NCBI RefSeq assembly: GCF_024281235.1
Contig: NZ_JAHWXY010000002.1
Coordinates: forward strand, 248,001 to 312,000
Source: Shinella daejeonensis
GTDB lineage: Bacteria; Pseudomonadota; Alphaproteobacteria; Rhizobiales; Rhizobiaceae
Length of the DNA: 64,000 nucleotides
Reading direction: 5' to 3'
In this document: positions 20,498 to 30,165 of the stretch, piece after piece
How the letters are laid out: every line of letters starts with the position of its first letter
Numbering within the stretch: the first letter of the stretch is position 1
Made by a program: the position numbers and the translations under genes
The notes under the pieces: model-generated
What the model was told of the DNA's origin: nothing
What the model saw: the letters and a program-made list of their open reading frames with translations, nothing else
The model's database searches: none

Positions 20498-21202
20498 ATG
20501 ACCGATATACGTCCCGACGCCCTTCCGGAGCGCAAGCGCGGCTCCGGTGTCAAAATGGTCTACGATATTCTGCGCGACGAGATTCTCGACCTGAAGCTTT
20601 CGCCGGGAAGCCCGGTCGACGAGGTACAGCTCGCCGAGCGGTTCAAGATGTCGCGTACACCGATCCGCGAGGCGCTGGTGCGGCTTGCCGGCGAGGGCCT
20701 GATCGAAGCGCTGCCGAACCGGTCTACCATGGTGTCGAACATCGACTTTCTCAATCTCAACAGCTTCTTCGACGCACTGACGCTGATGTACCGGGTGACG
20801 ACGCGACTGGCGGCGCAGTATCACCGGCCGGACGACCTTGCGATCATCCGCGGTTATCACGACGACTATGCCGCCGCCGTCGCCGCCCAGGACGCCCTGG
20901 CGATGATCGCGACCAACGCCGCCTTTCACTCGGCCATCGCCGAGGCCGGACGCAACCCCTATTTCACCGGTCTCTTTCGCCGGCTTCTGGACGAGGGGCG
21001 GCGCATTCTCCGGCTTTACTACCAATCCTACGAAGGCCATATGCCGGATCGTTTCGTCGAGGAGCACAGCGCGATCATCGCCGCGATCGCCGCAAGGGAC
21101 GTCGAGGAAGCCGACCGCATCGGCAAGGCGCATGCCCAGCAGATCGTGCAGCAGGTGCAGTCGCTGTTCACCCGCGGCGACCGGCTCGACCTTGCGCTGT
21201 GA
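20498..21202 (+). CDS. GntR family regulator (FadR/FCD subfamily) 2
   Basis: A 234-residue FCD-type regulator. The winged helix covers about residues 12-75 (MVYDILRDEILDLKLSPG, then FKMSRTPIREALVRLAGEGLIEALPNRS), followed by a helical effector domain (HSAIAEAGRNPYFTGLF, EEHSAIIAAIAARDVEEA). ATG 20498 follows AAAGGA by about 7 bases. Upstream in-frame starts at 20447 and 20477 are less likely because an operator-like palindrome overlaps them. The matching perfect palindrome before the next gene indicates that it controls the DapA-family gene and itself. Confidence 0.92.
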   Translation: MTDIRPDALPERKRGSGVKMVYDILRDEILDLKLSPGSPVDEVQLAERFKMSRTPIREALVRLAGEGLIEALPNRSTMVSNIDFLNLNSFFDALTLMYRVTTRLAAQYHRPDDLAIIRGYHDDYAAAVAAQDALAMIATNAAFHSAIAEAGRNPYFTGLFRRLLDEGRRILRLYYQSYEGHMPDRFVEEHSAIIAAIAARDVEEADRIGKAHAQQIVQQVQSLFTRGDRLDLAL

Positions 21203-21215
21203 TTCTTGTATTTTA

Positions 21216-21227
21216 TTTGTCGACAAA
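21216..21227. promoter_or_regulatory. GntR-type operator TTTGTCGACAAA
   Basis: A perfect 12-base palindrome in the gap between the second GntR gene and the DapA-family gene, sharing the TGTCGACA core with 20475-20488. It lies 88 bases before the DapA-family start. Confidence 0.65.
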
Positions 21228-21314
21228 CAAAACACAGCCTGCTAGAAGCTTCTGCGAGGGGTCGGGAAGCCATATGGGACCGGCCCGTAACTGAAAGGCC
21301 AAGAGGAGACCTAC

Positions 21315-22277
21315 ATGAAGACCGAGATTTTCTCCGGCGTCATTCCCGCCCTTATGACCCCCTGCAAGGACGACCGCACGCCGGATTTCGACGCGCTGGT
21401 CCGCAAGGGCAAGGAACTCATCGAAAAAGGCATGTCGGCCGTCGTCTATTGCGGCTCCATGGGTGACTGGCCGCTGCTAACCGACGAACAGCGCATGGAA
21501 GGCGTCGAACGTCTCGTCAAGGCCGGCGTTCCGGTCGTCGTCGGCACCGGCGCGGTCAGCACGGCTTCCGCCGTCGCCCATGCCAGACATGCCCAGAAGG
21601 TCGGCGCCCAGGGCCTGATGGTGATCCCGCGCCTTCTGTCGCGCGCCACGATCATCGCCGCCCAGAAGGACCACTTCAAGGCGATCCTCGCCGCTGCCCC
21701 GGATCTGCCGGCCGTCATCTACAACAGCCCCTATTACGGCTTCGCCACCCGCGCCGACCTGTTCTTCGCGCTGCGGGCGGAACATCCGAACCTTATCGGC
21801 TTCAAGGAATTCGGCGGCGGCGCCGACATGCGTTATGCGGCCGAGCACATCACCAGCCGCGATGACGACGTTCTGCTGATGGTCGGCGTCGACACCTGCG
21901 TCTTCACCGGCTTCGTCGATTGCGGCGCCGTCGGCGCAATCACCGGCATCGGCTGCGTTCTGCCGAAGGAAGTGCTGCATATGTGCGCCCTGTCGCGCGC
22001 CGCAGCCGCCGGCGACCCGGACGCCCGCCAGCGCGCGCGCGAACTGGAATCGGCGCTTGCCGTGCTTTCCTCCTTCGACGAAGGCCCGGACCTCGTTCTC
22101 TACTTCAAGCACATGATGGTGCTGAAGGGCGACAAGGAATATACGCTGCATTTCAACGAGAGCGATGCGCTTTCCGAAAGCCAGCGCGGCTACGTCGAAG
22201 CCCAGCTCAAGCTGTTCGACACCTGGTATGCCGAATGGAGCAAGCTGCCGGGCGCGGTCCAGAAGTACAAGGTCTGA
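21315..22277 (+). CDS. DapA-family lyase, probable pyrroline-4-hydroxy-2-carboxylate deaminase (HypD type)
   Basis: A 320-residue (beta/alpha)8 protein of the dihydrodipicolinate synthase/N-acetylneuraminate lyase family. Schiff-base Lys164 lies in LIGFKEFGG and the catalytic Tyr in VIYNSPYYG (near residue 140). The usual GTTGE segment reads GSMGDWP, which I associate with hydroxyproline-pathway members that deaminate 1-pyrroline-4-hydroxy-2-carboxylate to alpha-ketoglutarate semialdehyde. It is under the TGTCGACA operator, and the semialdehyde dehydrogenase lies 2 kb downstream. A biosynthetic DapA role is unlikely because of this motif and the context. A strong terminator follows. Confidence 0.85.
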   Translation: MKTEIFSGVIPALMTPCKDDRTPDFDALVRKGKELIEKGMSAVVYCGSMGDWPLLTDEQRMEGVERLVKAGVPVVVGTGAVSTASAVAHARHAQKVGAQGLMVIPRLLSRATIIAAQKDHFKAILAAAPDLPAVIYNSPYYGFATRADLFFALRAEHPNLIGFKEFGGGADMRYAAEHITSRDDDVLLMVGVDTCVFTGFVDCGAVGAITGIGCVLPKEVLHMCALSRAAAAGDPDARQRARELESALAVLSSFDEGPDLVLYFKHMMVLKGDKEYTLHFNESDALSESQRGYVEAQLKLFDTWYAEWSKLPGAVQKYKV

Positions 22278-22310
22278 ACCCCAACGCACAAAATCGATCC
22301 CGAAAGATGA

Positions 22311-22343
22311 AGCATCCGGTCCGGTGGGGCCGGATGCTTTTTT
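22311..22343 (+). terminator. Rho-independent terminator after the DapA-family gene
   Basis: A perfect 9-bp stem (AGCATCCGG / CCGGATGCT) with a 10-base loop runs into six T residues. It starts 33 bases after the stop codon and is also placed to separate the convergent membrane-protein gene. Confidence 0.9.
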
Positions 22344-22347
22344 GCCT

Positions 22348-22938
22348 TCATTGCAGGGTGTCGTAAAGACTGACGGCCCAGCCGATCTCAGCGACAAGCG
22401 CACCGACGGCGAAGGTCATGTGGAAGCGCGGGCTGGTGCTGCGGATCGCGATGACGCTTAGCGCGATATAAAGGGCGATGCGCAGCCAGTATTCGGGGCC
22501 GAGCAGGGCCAGATAGGCCTCGCCCTTGCTCAGCGTATCGACGATATCCATCAGGAAAGCGACGATCAGGAAGCCGAAGAACCACTTCCGCCGCGACATG
22601 AAGTAATCCGCAAAGCCCTTGTACTCGTTCATCGCGTCGGGGAACAGCAGCGTGCACATGAAGAAGAACAGGCTCGCATAAAGCACGACGAAGCAATAAA
22701 GCGGGAACGTCCATTGCACGGCGCTGAGATGGAATTCCCACCACCAGAAATAGATCACCTGCAACAGCATGAAAAAGGTCCATACGAGATGGACGCCGTA
22801 CACCTTGTGCTGGCCGGGATGCTGCACGAAGCGGGCGAGCCCGGTCAGCAGCCGGCCGATGCTGAGGCCGACGATAATGCTGATGGCGGTGCGGACATGG
22901 GCGAAAATCGCCGGGTCGACGGAAGGGGACGGGGTCAT
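22348..22938 (-). CDS. Multi-pass membrane protein of unknown function
   Basis: A protein of about 196 residues, rich in hydrophobic and aromatic residues, with five or six probable membrane helices (for example TAISIIVGLSIGRLL, LVWTFFMLLQVIYFWWWEF, FPLYCFVVLYASLFFFMC, FGFLIVAFLMDIVDTL). I do not recognise the family. The start is uncertain: ATG 22938 is weakly preceded by GAG and ATG 22950 has no visible site. It lies between the terminator of the DapA-family gene and the Ldh-type gene, with no obvious functional link to hydroxyproline use. Confidence 0.75.
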   Translation of the reverse strand: MTPSPSVDPAIFAHVRTAISIIVGLSIGRLLTGLARFVQHPGQHKVYGVHLVWTFFMLLQVIYFWWWEFHLSAVQWTFPLYCFVVLYASLFFFMCTLLFPDAMNEYKGFADYFMSRRKWFFGFLIVAFLMDIVDTLSKGEAYLALLGPEYWLRIALYIALSVIAIRSTSPRFHMTFAVGALVAEIGWAVSLYDTLQ

Positions 22939-23081
22939 GATCTCATGCATTCGGCCGTTTTACGGAAATGCGGATCGTAAAGACCCGCATCGCCGATGCA
23001 ACCCCGACCCGGCATGTCTCGACGCAAACGCGCCGCAAGACGATTGCGGGCGGCCCCGGCCGATGGGCCGGGGCGTCGGGC

Positions 23082-24119
23082 TCAGACGATCGCGTCGAGC
23101 CCCTTCTCCAGCAACCGGTCGAGCTGCGCGATCTCCGCGGCGGTCAGCGCAATGCCATCGCTTGCGGATCTGGCGCGCGCCGCAAACCGGCGCTGCGACG
23201 GCAGCCGCGCGCCCTGACCGACGATGGTCTCGAACAGGGTTTCGGCGCGGGCGAAGGGATCCCCGGGGCGACCCTTGGCGAAGGCTTCCGGCGAAAAGGC
23301 CAGCAGCAGTTCGCCATGGAAGGGCGAAAGTGTGGTGGTGCCGAGATAATCGAGCACTTCCGGACTCGTCAGATCACCGATCAGGATGCCCGCCAGAAGT
23401 TCGATCATCGTGCCGATCGCCGAGCCCTTGTGGCCGCCGAACGGCAGCATCGCGCCGGCGAGCGCCGCTTCCGGATCGGTCGTCGGATTGCCATCGGCGT
23501 CGATCGCCCAGCCCTCCGGCAACGACTTGCCGGCACGGCGGTGCAGCTCGATTTCACCGCGCGCGGCCACCGAGGTCGCAAAGTCGAAGACGTAAGGAGC
23601 GCTGTCCTTGCGCGGCCAGCCGAATGCGAAGGGATTGGTGCCGAGCAGCGGCTTGCTGCCGCCGGTCGGCGCTACTGTGGCATAGCTCGGGCACATGACG
23701 ATACCGGCGAGACCCTGCGCGGTGATCGCCTCGACCTCCGGCCAGAGCGCGGAGAAATGGGAGCAGTCGTTGACGACCAGCGCCGCAAGACCGAAAGCGC
23801 GCGCGCGCTCGGCCAGAAGCGGAATGCCCAGTTCGACGGCAGCATTGGCAAAACCGCCCCTGGCGTCCACACGGACAATGGCGGACCCGTCCTCCACGGC
23901 AGCCGTCGGGACGGCATCGGGCTTCACCTTGCCGGCCTTGACCGTGCGCAGCGCGCCTTCGATGCGATAGATGCCATGCGACTTGCAGGCGTCGCGCTCG
24001 CCGGCGACGATCACGCGCGTCACTGCGCCCGCCTGAACGTCATTGAGACCGGCGCGCAGGAAGATCGCCTTGACCCGCTCTTCGAGCGCGGGGACTGTCA
24101 GGATGGTGGTTTCGGTCAT
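23082..24119 (-). CDS. Ldh family (malate/L-lactate dehydrogenase-like) oxidoreductase, probable cyclic imino-acid reductase
   Basis: A 345-residue NAD(P)-dependent enzyme of the LDH2/malate-lactate dehydrogenase family, which differs from classical Rossmann LDH. Visible family motifs are ACKSHGIYR near residue 45, NDCSHFSALW, GTNPFAFGWP and LPFGGHKGSAIG. The family includes DpkA-type reductases of 1-pyrroline- and 1-piperideine-2-carboxylate. In this island the substrate would be the 1-pyrroline-2-carboxylate made by the aconitase X homologue, giving L-proline. GGAGG lies about 12 bases before the start, so ATG 24140 is a less likely alternative. Divergent from the aldehyde dehydrogenase. 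Confidence 0.85.
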   Translation of the reverse strand: MTETTILTVPALEERVKAIFLRAGLNDVQAGAVTRVIVAGERDACKSHGIYRIEGALRTVKAGKVKPDAVPTAAVEDGSAIVRVDARGGFANAAVELGIPLLAERARAFGLAALVVNDCSHFSALWPEVEAITAQGLAGIVMCPSYATVAPTGGSKPLLGTNPFAFGWPRKDSAPYVFDFATSVAARGEIELHRRAGKSLPEGWAIDADGNPTTDPEAALAGAMLPFGGHKGSAIGTMIELLAGILIGDLTSPEVLDYLGTTTLSPFHGELLLAFSPEAFAKGRPGDPFARAETLFETIVGQGARLPSQRRFAARARSASDGIALTAAEIAQLDRLLEKGLDAIV

Positions 24120-24172
24120 CGTCTGTCTCTCTTCCTCCATGAAAGTCGATCGGCACTGGGCGATTGATGTGT

Positions 24173-24192
24173 GCATACATAGAGTATACAAA
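24173..24192. promoter_or_regulatory. Paired TGTAT sites in the Ldh/aldehyde dehydrogenase divergent promoter
   Basis: Read on the minus strand, TTGTAT and ATGTAT start 11 bases apart (one helical turn). The same arrangement, TTGTAT repeated at 11-base spacing, occurs at 25872-25888. This is a candidate operator shared by the hydroxyproline promoters. Confidence 0.45.
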
Positions 24193-24268
24193 TATTCGAC
24201 AAGAGCAATTCACCCAGGCCCGCTTCGGACCAAAGCACATAACACGCTTCTTGAGAAAGGGACGTCAA

Positions 24269-25786
<1,518 letters not shown>

Positions 25787-25802
25787 AGTAGCGTCAGATG
25801 AC

Positions 25803-25843
25803 ATCCGCGGGCAGCTTTTCGGCAAGGAAACTGTCCGCCGGAT
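25803..25843 (+). terminator. Imperfect hairpin after the aldehyde dehydrogenase gene
   Basis: The arms ATCCGCGGGCAG and CTGTCCGCCGGAT pair with one bulge and one mismatch across a 16-base loop, 17 bases after the stop codon. There is no strong T-run. Possible weak terminator. Confidence 0.35.
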
Positions 25844-25871
25844 ATCGCCTGCCCGCCCTCAAGAATACGCT

Positions 25872-25888
25872 TTGTATATTAGTTGTAT
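25872..25888. promoter_or_regulatory. Twin TTGTAT repeats upstream of the amino-acid ABC operon
   Basis: TTGTAT occurs at 25872 and again at 25883, 11 bases apart on the same strand, about 85-100 bases before the binding-protein start. It matches the site pair at 24173-24192. Confidence 0.45.
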
Positions 25889-25971
25889 TTTGTGATTGCT
25901 TTCCGCATGCCGACATGAAATAGCGACATTGGCGCGAATGCCACAGCCATCTCAGGGAGAGAGAAACCAAC

Positions 25972-26781
25972 ATGAAAAATTCAACCGTTTTCGCTTTCGG
26001 CCTTGCGGCCGCACTTGCCACGACAGGCCCGGCCTTCGCCGACAAGCTCGATGACATCATCGCTTCCGGCACGCTGCGCTGCGCCGTCGTTCTCGACTTC
26101 CCGCCGATGGGCGCGCGCGATGAGAACAACAACGCGATCGGCTTCGACGTCGATTACTGCAACGATCTTGCCGCAGCCCTCGGCGTCACGGCCGAAATCG
26201 TCGAAACGCCCTTCCCGGAACGCATCCCGGCCCTGATGTCCGGTCGCGTCGACGTCGGCGTCGCCTCGACCTCGGACACGCTGGAGCGCGCCAAGACCGT
26301 CGGCATGTCGATCCCCTATTTCGCCTTCGAGATGGCCGTCACCGCCAATGAGCAATCCGGCATCAAGTCGTTCGAGGACATGAAGGGCAAGACCGTCGGC
26401 GCGACCGCCGGCACCTTCGAGGCCATCGCGCTCGAAAAGCAGGTCAAGGAATGGGGCGAAGGCGAATTCCGTCCCTACCAGACGCAGGCTGACGTCTTCC
26501 TCGCATTGAGCCAGGGCCAGATCGACGCCACCGTCTCCACCTCCACGGTCGCGCAGTCCAACGTCAAGAGCGGCAAGTTCTCCGGCATTTCCGTCGTCGG
26601 CAAGGCGCCTTTCGATATCGACTATGTCGCGCTGTTCGCCAACCGCGAGGAATACGGCCTCCTCAACTATCTCAATCTGTTCGTGAACCAGCAGGTTCGC
26701 ACGGGCCGTTACGCCGAGCTTTATGAAAAGTGGGTGGGCGGCGAACTGCCCGACCTCACGATCAGCGGCGTTTACCGCTGA
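25972..26781 (+). CDS. Polar amino-acid ABC transporter substrate-binding protein
   Basis: A 269-residue type II periplasmic binding protein of SBP family 3. A Sec signal peptide is cleaved near FA-D at residue 24, followed by the family pattern LRCAVVLDFPPMGARDENN, GFDVDYCNDLAAALG, RVDVGVASTSDTLERA and GKTVGATAGT. It heads a complete polar-amino-acid importer (two permeases and an ATPase follow). Placement inside the hydroxyproline island suggests hydroxyproline or proline-like ligands. A strong hairpin with a T-run separates it from the first permease. Confidence 0.94.
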   Translation: MKNSTVFAFGLAAALATTGPAFADKLDDIIASGTLRCAVVLDFPPMGARDENNNAIGFDVDYCNDLAAALGVTAEIVETPFPERIPALMSGRVDVGVASTSDTLERAKTVGMSIPYFAFEMAVTANEQSGIKSFEDMKGKTVGATAGTFEAIALEKQVKEWGEGEFRPYQTQADVFLALSQGQIDATVSTSTVAQSNVKSGKFSGISVVGKAPFDIDYVALFANREEYGLLNYLNLFVNQQVRTGRYAELYEKWVGGELPDLTISGVYR

Positions 26782-26795
26782 TCCAACCGTTTCCC

Positions 26796-26837
26796 GGCCG
26801 GCGCCAAGTGACACACTTCGCGCCGGCCCTCCTTTTT
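26796..26837 (+). terminator. Terminator-like hairpin between binding-protein and permease genes
   Basis: A 14-bp stem (GGCCGGCGC, a C-C mismatch, then AAGTG, pairing with CACTT and GCGCCGGCC) closes a 3-base loop and is followed by CTCC and five T residues (26833-26837). It probably reduces transcription into the permease genes relative to the binding protein. Confidence 0.8.
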
Positions 26838-26853
26838 GCAAGGTGAGACGGCA

Positions 26854-27519
26854 ATGTTCAACTACACCTTTCATTGGAATCAGGCCTTCAAGGCACTGCC
26901 GCAGATGCTGGACGGGGCCGTGGTCACGTTGCAGATCGCGCTGCTTTCGATGGCGATCGGCCTTGCCTGCGCCATCGCGCTGACGCTTTTCCGGCTGTCG
27001 GGCAATCGCATTCTCGGCGGTTTCGCCACGGCATGGGTCGAAGTCGCCCGCAATACGCCGGCGCTGTTCCAGATTTACATGGCGCATTTCGGCCTGGGCA
27101 ATTTCGGCATCCACCTCAGTCCCTATGTGGCGCTGCTCGCCGGGATCGCCTTCAACAACGCCGGCTATCTCGCGGAAAACTTCCGTGGCGCACTGAAGGC
27201 CATTCCCGATACCCAGACCCGATCCGCGCGCTCGCTGGGCATGACCTCGATGCAGGCCTTCGGCTATATCGTCCTGCCGCAGATGCTGCGCATCGCCTTC
27301 CTGCCGGCCACCAACCAGATGATCTGGGCGATCCTGATGACCTCGCTCGGCGTCACGGTCGGCATGAACACCGACCTTGCGGGCGTCACCCAGGCGCTGA
27401 ACGCGGTGTCCTTCCGCACCTTCGAATTCTTCGCGCTCGCCGCGGTGATCTACTACGTGATCGCTAAGATCGTCACCCTCGCCGCCCGCCTGTTTGCGGC
27501 GCGCATGTTCCGCTACTGA
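26854..27519 (+). CDS. Amino-acid ABC transporter permease 1 (HisM/GlnP type)
   Basis: A 221-residue inner-membrane protein with about five helices, a conserved start (GAVVTLQIALLSMAIGLA) and the EAA-type loop (AENFRGALKAIPDTQTRSARSLGM near residue 120) that contacts the ATPase. AGGTGAG precedes the ATG. The second permease starts 12 bases after its stop. Confidence 0.94.
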   Translation: MFNYTFHWNQAFKALPQMLDGAVVTLQIALLSMAIGLACAIALTLFRLSGNRILGGFATAWVEVARNTPALFQIYMAHFGLGNFGIHLSPYVALLAGIAFNNAGYLAENFRGALKAIPDTQTRSARSLGMTSMQAFGYIVLPQMLRIAFLPATNQMIWAILMTSLGVTVGMNTDLAGVTQALNAVSFRTFEFFALAAVIYYVIAKIVTLAARLFAARMFRY

Positions 27520-27531
27520 GAGAGGTGAGAG

Positions 27532-28185
27532 ATGTTCAATACCGCCCTCACCTGGAATGATCTCCTCTTCCTCGCGCAAGGCGCGGGGATGACCCTTGCG
27601 GTGACCGGCCTTTCGGTCGCCGCCGGCACGGTTCTCGGCGTGATCTTCGGCGTCATGCGCTTCCAGCTCGGACCCTATTGGTTCGCGCCGCTGACCTTCC
27701 TGCTCGATATCTTCCGTTCCGTACCCTTGCTCATCCAGCTCGTGCTCGGCAATGCGCTCCAGTCGATCATGCGGCTGGGCTGGCCGCCCTTCACCACCTC
27801 CTGCGTGGTGCTGTCGCTCTACACCGCCGCCTATTGCACCGAAATCGTACGCGGCGGCATTTCAGCGGTCCCGCCCAATACGCGTCGCGCCGGCCGTTCG
27901 CTCGGCCTCACCTGGTCGCAGGACATGCGCTATATCGTGACGCCGCTTGCCGTGCGGGTTTCCCTGCCGGCCTGGATCGGCCTCACGCTCGGGGTCATGA
28001 AGGATTCCGCGCTCGTCCTCTGGCTCGGCCTGATAGAGTTGCTGCGGGCTTCGCAGATCCTCGTCACGCGCCTTCAGGAACCGCTGTTCATCCTCCTGAT
28101 CTGCGGCGCGTTCTACTTCATCATCAGCTTCCCCGTCGCCCGGTTTGGCGGTTATCTCGAGAAACGGTGGTCCCCCAATGATTGA
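27532..28185 (+). CDS. Amino-acid ABC transporter permease 2 (HisQ/GlnP type)
   Basis: A 217-residue inner-membrane partner of the preceding permease with the same layout: GMTLAVTGLSVAAGTVLGVIFG for the first helix and CTEIVRGGISAVPPNTRRAGRSLGL for the cytoplasmic coupling loop. GAGAGGTGAGAG precedes the start. It overlaps the ATPase gene by 8 bases. Confidence 0.94.
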   Translation: MFNTALTWNDLLFLAQGAGMTLAVTGLSVAAGTVLGVIFGVMRFQLGPYWFAPLTFLLDIFRSVPLLIQLVLGNALQSIMRLGWPPFTTSCVVLSLYTAAYCTEIVRGGISAVPPNTRRAGRSLGLTWSQDMRYIVTPLAVRVSLPAWIGLTLGVMKDSALVLWLGLIELLRASQILVTRLQEPLFILLICGAFYFIISFPVARFGGYLEKRWSPND

Positions 28186-28900
28186 GATCGAAAACGTCCA
28201 CAAGTCCTTTGGCCAGCTCGAGGTGCTGAAGGGGATCAACCTCACCGTGAAGAAAGGCGAGGTCCTTACCATCATCGGCGGTTCCGGCTCGGGAAAGTCG
28301 ACCCTGCTGACCTGCATCAACGGCCTTGAGGCCATCGACAGCGGCCGCATCGTCGTCAACGGGACCGACGTCCATGCCAAGGGAACGAACCTCAACAAGC
28401 TGCGCCGCTCGCTCGGCATCGTCTTCCAGCAGTTCAACGCCTTCCCGCATCTGACCGTCCTGGAAAACGTGATGCTGGCGCCGCGCAAGGTGCTTCGTCT
28501 TTCCAAGGCCGAGGCCGAGGCGATGGCCGTCAAGCACCTCACGCATGTGGGCCTTGCCGACAAGCTGAACGTCTATCCGAGCCGCATGTCCGGCGGCCAG
28601 CAGCAGCGCATGGCGATCGCCCGCGCGCTTGCCATGTCGCCGGACTACATGCTGTTCGACGAGGTGACCTCGGCGCTCGACCCGCAACTCGTGGGCGAGG
28701 TTCTGGATACGCTGCGCATGCTGGCGTCCGAAGGCATGACGATGATCTGCGTCACCCACGAAATGAAGTTCGCCCGCGAGGTTTCCGACCGCGTCGCCTT
28801 CTTCCACAAGGGTATCCTGACGGAGATCGCGCCGCCGGAGGAGCTGTTCGACACGCCCAAGGATCCCAACTTGCAGCAGTTCCTCGCAGCAACCCACTGA
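28178..28900 (+). CDS. Amino-acid ABC transporter ATP-binding protein (GlnQ/HisP type)
   Basis: A 240-residue ATPase with Walker A GGSGSGKST near residue 35, Q-loop FQQFNAFPH, signature MSGGQQQRM, Walker B YMLFDEVTSALDP and H-loop VTHE. The length is standard for the polar amino-acid class. The start overlaps the permease gene by 8 bases, and the FAD enzyme follows almost at once, so the importer and catabolic enzymes share a transcript. Confidence 0.95.
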   Translation: MIEIENVHKSFGQLEVLKGINLTVKKGEVLTIIGGSGSGKSTLLTCINGLEAIDSGRIVVNGTDVHAKGTNLNKLRRSLGIVFQQFNAFPHLTVLENVMLAPRKVLRLSKAEAEAMAVKHLTHVGLADKLNVYPSRMSGGQQQRMAIARALAMSPDYMLFDEVTSALDPQLVGEVLDTLRMLASEGMTMICVTHEMKFAREVSDRVAFFHKGILTEIAPPEELFDTPKDPNLQQFLAATH

Positions 28901-28904
28901 GGTC

Positions 28905-30155
28905 ATGATGAACGCGCCGCTTTCGCCGGACGTCGTCGTCATCGGCGCCGGGGTCGTCGGGCTGTCCGCAGCCATCGCCGCACAGGCACGCGGCCTCTCG
29001 GTCGTCGTCTTCGACAGGGAAGGACCGGCGGCCGGCGCTTCCGCCGGCAATGCCGGGGCCTTCGCTTTCACCGACATTCTGCCGCTGGCCTCGCCGGGGA
29101 TCATCGCGAAAGCGCCGAAATGGCTGCTCGACCCGCTCGGGCCGCTGAGCATCCCCCCGGCCTATGCACTGCGGATCGCACCCTGGATGTTCCGTTTCTG
29201 GCGGGCCTGCTCACCAGCCCGCGTCGCCCGGTCCACGACGGCCCAGACCGCACTGATGGACCTTTCCAAGGCGGAGCTGGAAGCATTCCTCACCGCCACC
29301 GGCACCCTGCACATGCTGCGCAAGGACGGCAATCTTCAGGTCTACGAGGGTGAAGACGAGTTCAAGGCCTCGCTTTCCGGCTGGAAGGCGCGCGAAGCGC
29401 ACGGGATCGAATTCCGGCATCTCGACGCCGACGCGATGGCCCAGATCCAGCCGGGGATCGCCCCGCGCTTCACCCATGGCACCTTCACGCCCGGCTGGTA
29501 TTCCATCGCCGATCCCAAACTATACACCCTCGCCCTTGCCGATCACTTCCGCGACAAGGGCGGCCTGATCGAAATCGCCGCCGTGACGGCGCTGAAGCCG
29601 CTTGCCGACGGTGTCGAGATCATCACCTCGAACGGCGCCCGCCGCGCCGGACGGGTCGTTCTGGCGGCAGGCGCCTTTTCCCACCGCATCGCCCGAACGC
29701 TCGGCGAAGCCATCCCGCTGGAGACCGAGCGGGGCTATAATACCACCCTGCCGGCCGCCGCCTTCGACCTGCGCACGCAAATCACCTTCGGCGGCCATGG
29801 TTTCGTCGTGACCCGGCTTTCCACCGGCATCCGCGTCGGCGGCGCGGTGGAACTGGGCGGGCTCGATCTGCCGCCGAATTTCCGCCGCTCGGAAGCCCTT
29901 CTGAAGAAGGCGCAACTCTTCCTGCCGGGTTTGAAGGCCGAGGGGGGCCAGCAATGGATGGGCTTCCGGCCGTCGCTGCCAGACAGCCTGCCGGCGCTTG
30001 GCCGCGCACGGGCGAGCGACCGGGTGATCCATGCCTTCGGCCACGGCCACCTCGGGCTGACCCAGGCGGCCGGAACGGCCCGCATCGTCGCCGATCTTCT
30101 GACCGGCAACCGACCACCCATCGATCTGGCGGCCTTCTCACCGCAACGTTTCTGA
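28905..30155 (+). CDS. FAD-dependent D-amino-acid dehydrogenase-like oxidoreductase
   Basis: A 416-residue DAO-family flavoprotein with [14 protein letters not shown] near residue 10 and the SAGNAGAFA segment characteristic of DadA-like dehydrogenases. Two adjacent ATG codons (28905 and 28908) follow GAGG closely, so either may be used. In the island it is the best candidate for oxidation of cis-4-hydroxy-D-proline, the epimerase product, to 1-pyrroline-4-hydroxy-2-carboxylate, which the DapA-family enzyme then deaminates. A multi-subunit hydroxyproline oxidase is not seen. The assignment depends on context. Confidence 0.85.
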   Translation: MMNAPLSPDVVVIGAGVVGLSAAIAAQARGLSVVVFDREGPAAGASAGNAGAFAFTDILPLASPGIIAKAPKWLLDPLGPLSIPPAYALRIAPWMFRFWRACSPARVARSTTAQTALMDLSKAELEAFLTATGTLHMLRKDGNLQVYEGEDEFKASLSGWKAREAHGIEFRHLDADAMAQIQPGIAPRFTHGTFTPGWYSIADPKLYTLALADHFRDKGGLIEIAAVTALKPLADGVEIITSNGARRAGRVVLAAGAFSHRIARTLGEAIPLETERGYNTTLPAAAFDLRTQITFGGHGFVVTRLSTGIRVGGAVELGGLDLPPNFRRSEALLKKAQLFLPGLKAEGGQQWMGFRPSLPDSLPALGRARASDRVIHAFGHGHLGLTQAAGTARIVADLLTGNRPPIDLAAFSPQRF

Positions 30156-30165
30156 GGATCCGATC

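Noticed and set aside
21315-22277. Calling the DapA-family gene a lysine-biosynthesis dihydrodipicolinate synthase
   Set aside because: The GSMGDWP active-site segment, the GntR operator and the neighbouring hydroxyproline enzymes point to a catabolic deaminase instead.
25860-25900. AT-rich stretch as a mobile-element or recombination boundary
   Set aside because: It is short, sits exactly at a promoter, and contains the spaced TTGTAT operator motif. No flanking repeats or transposase genes are present.
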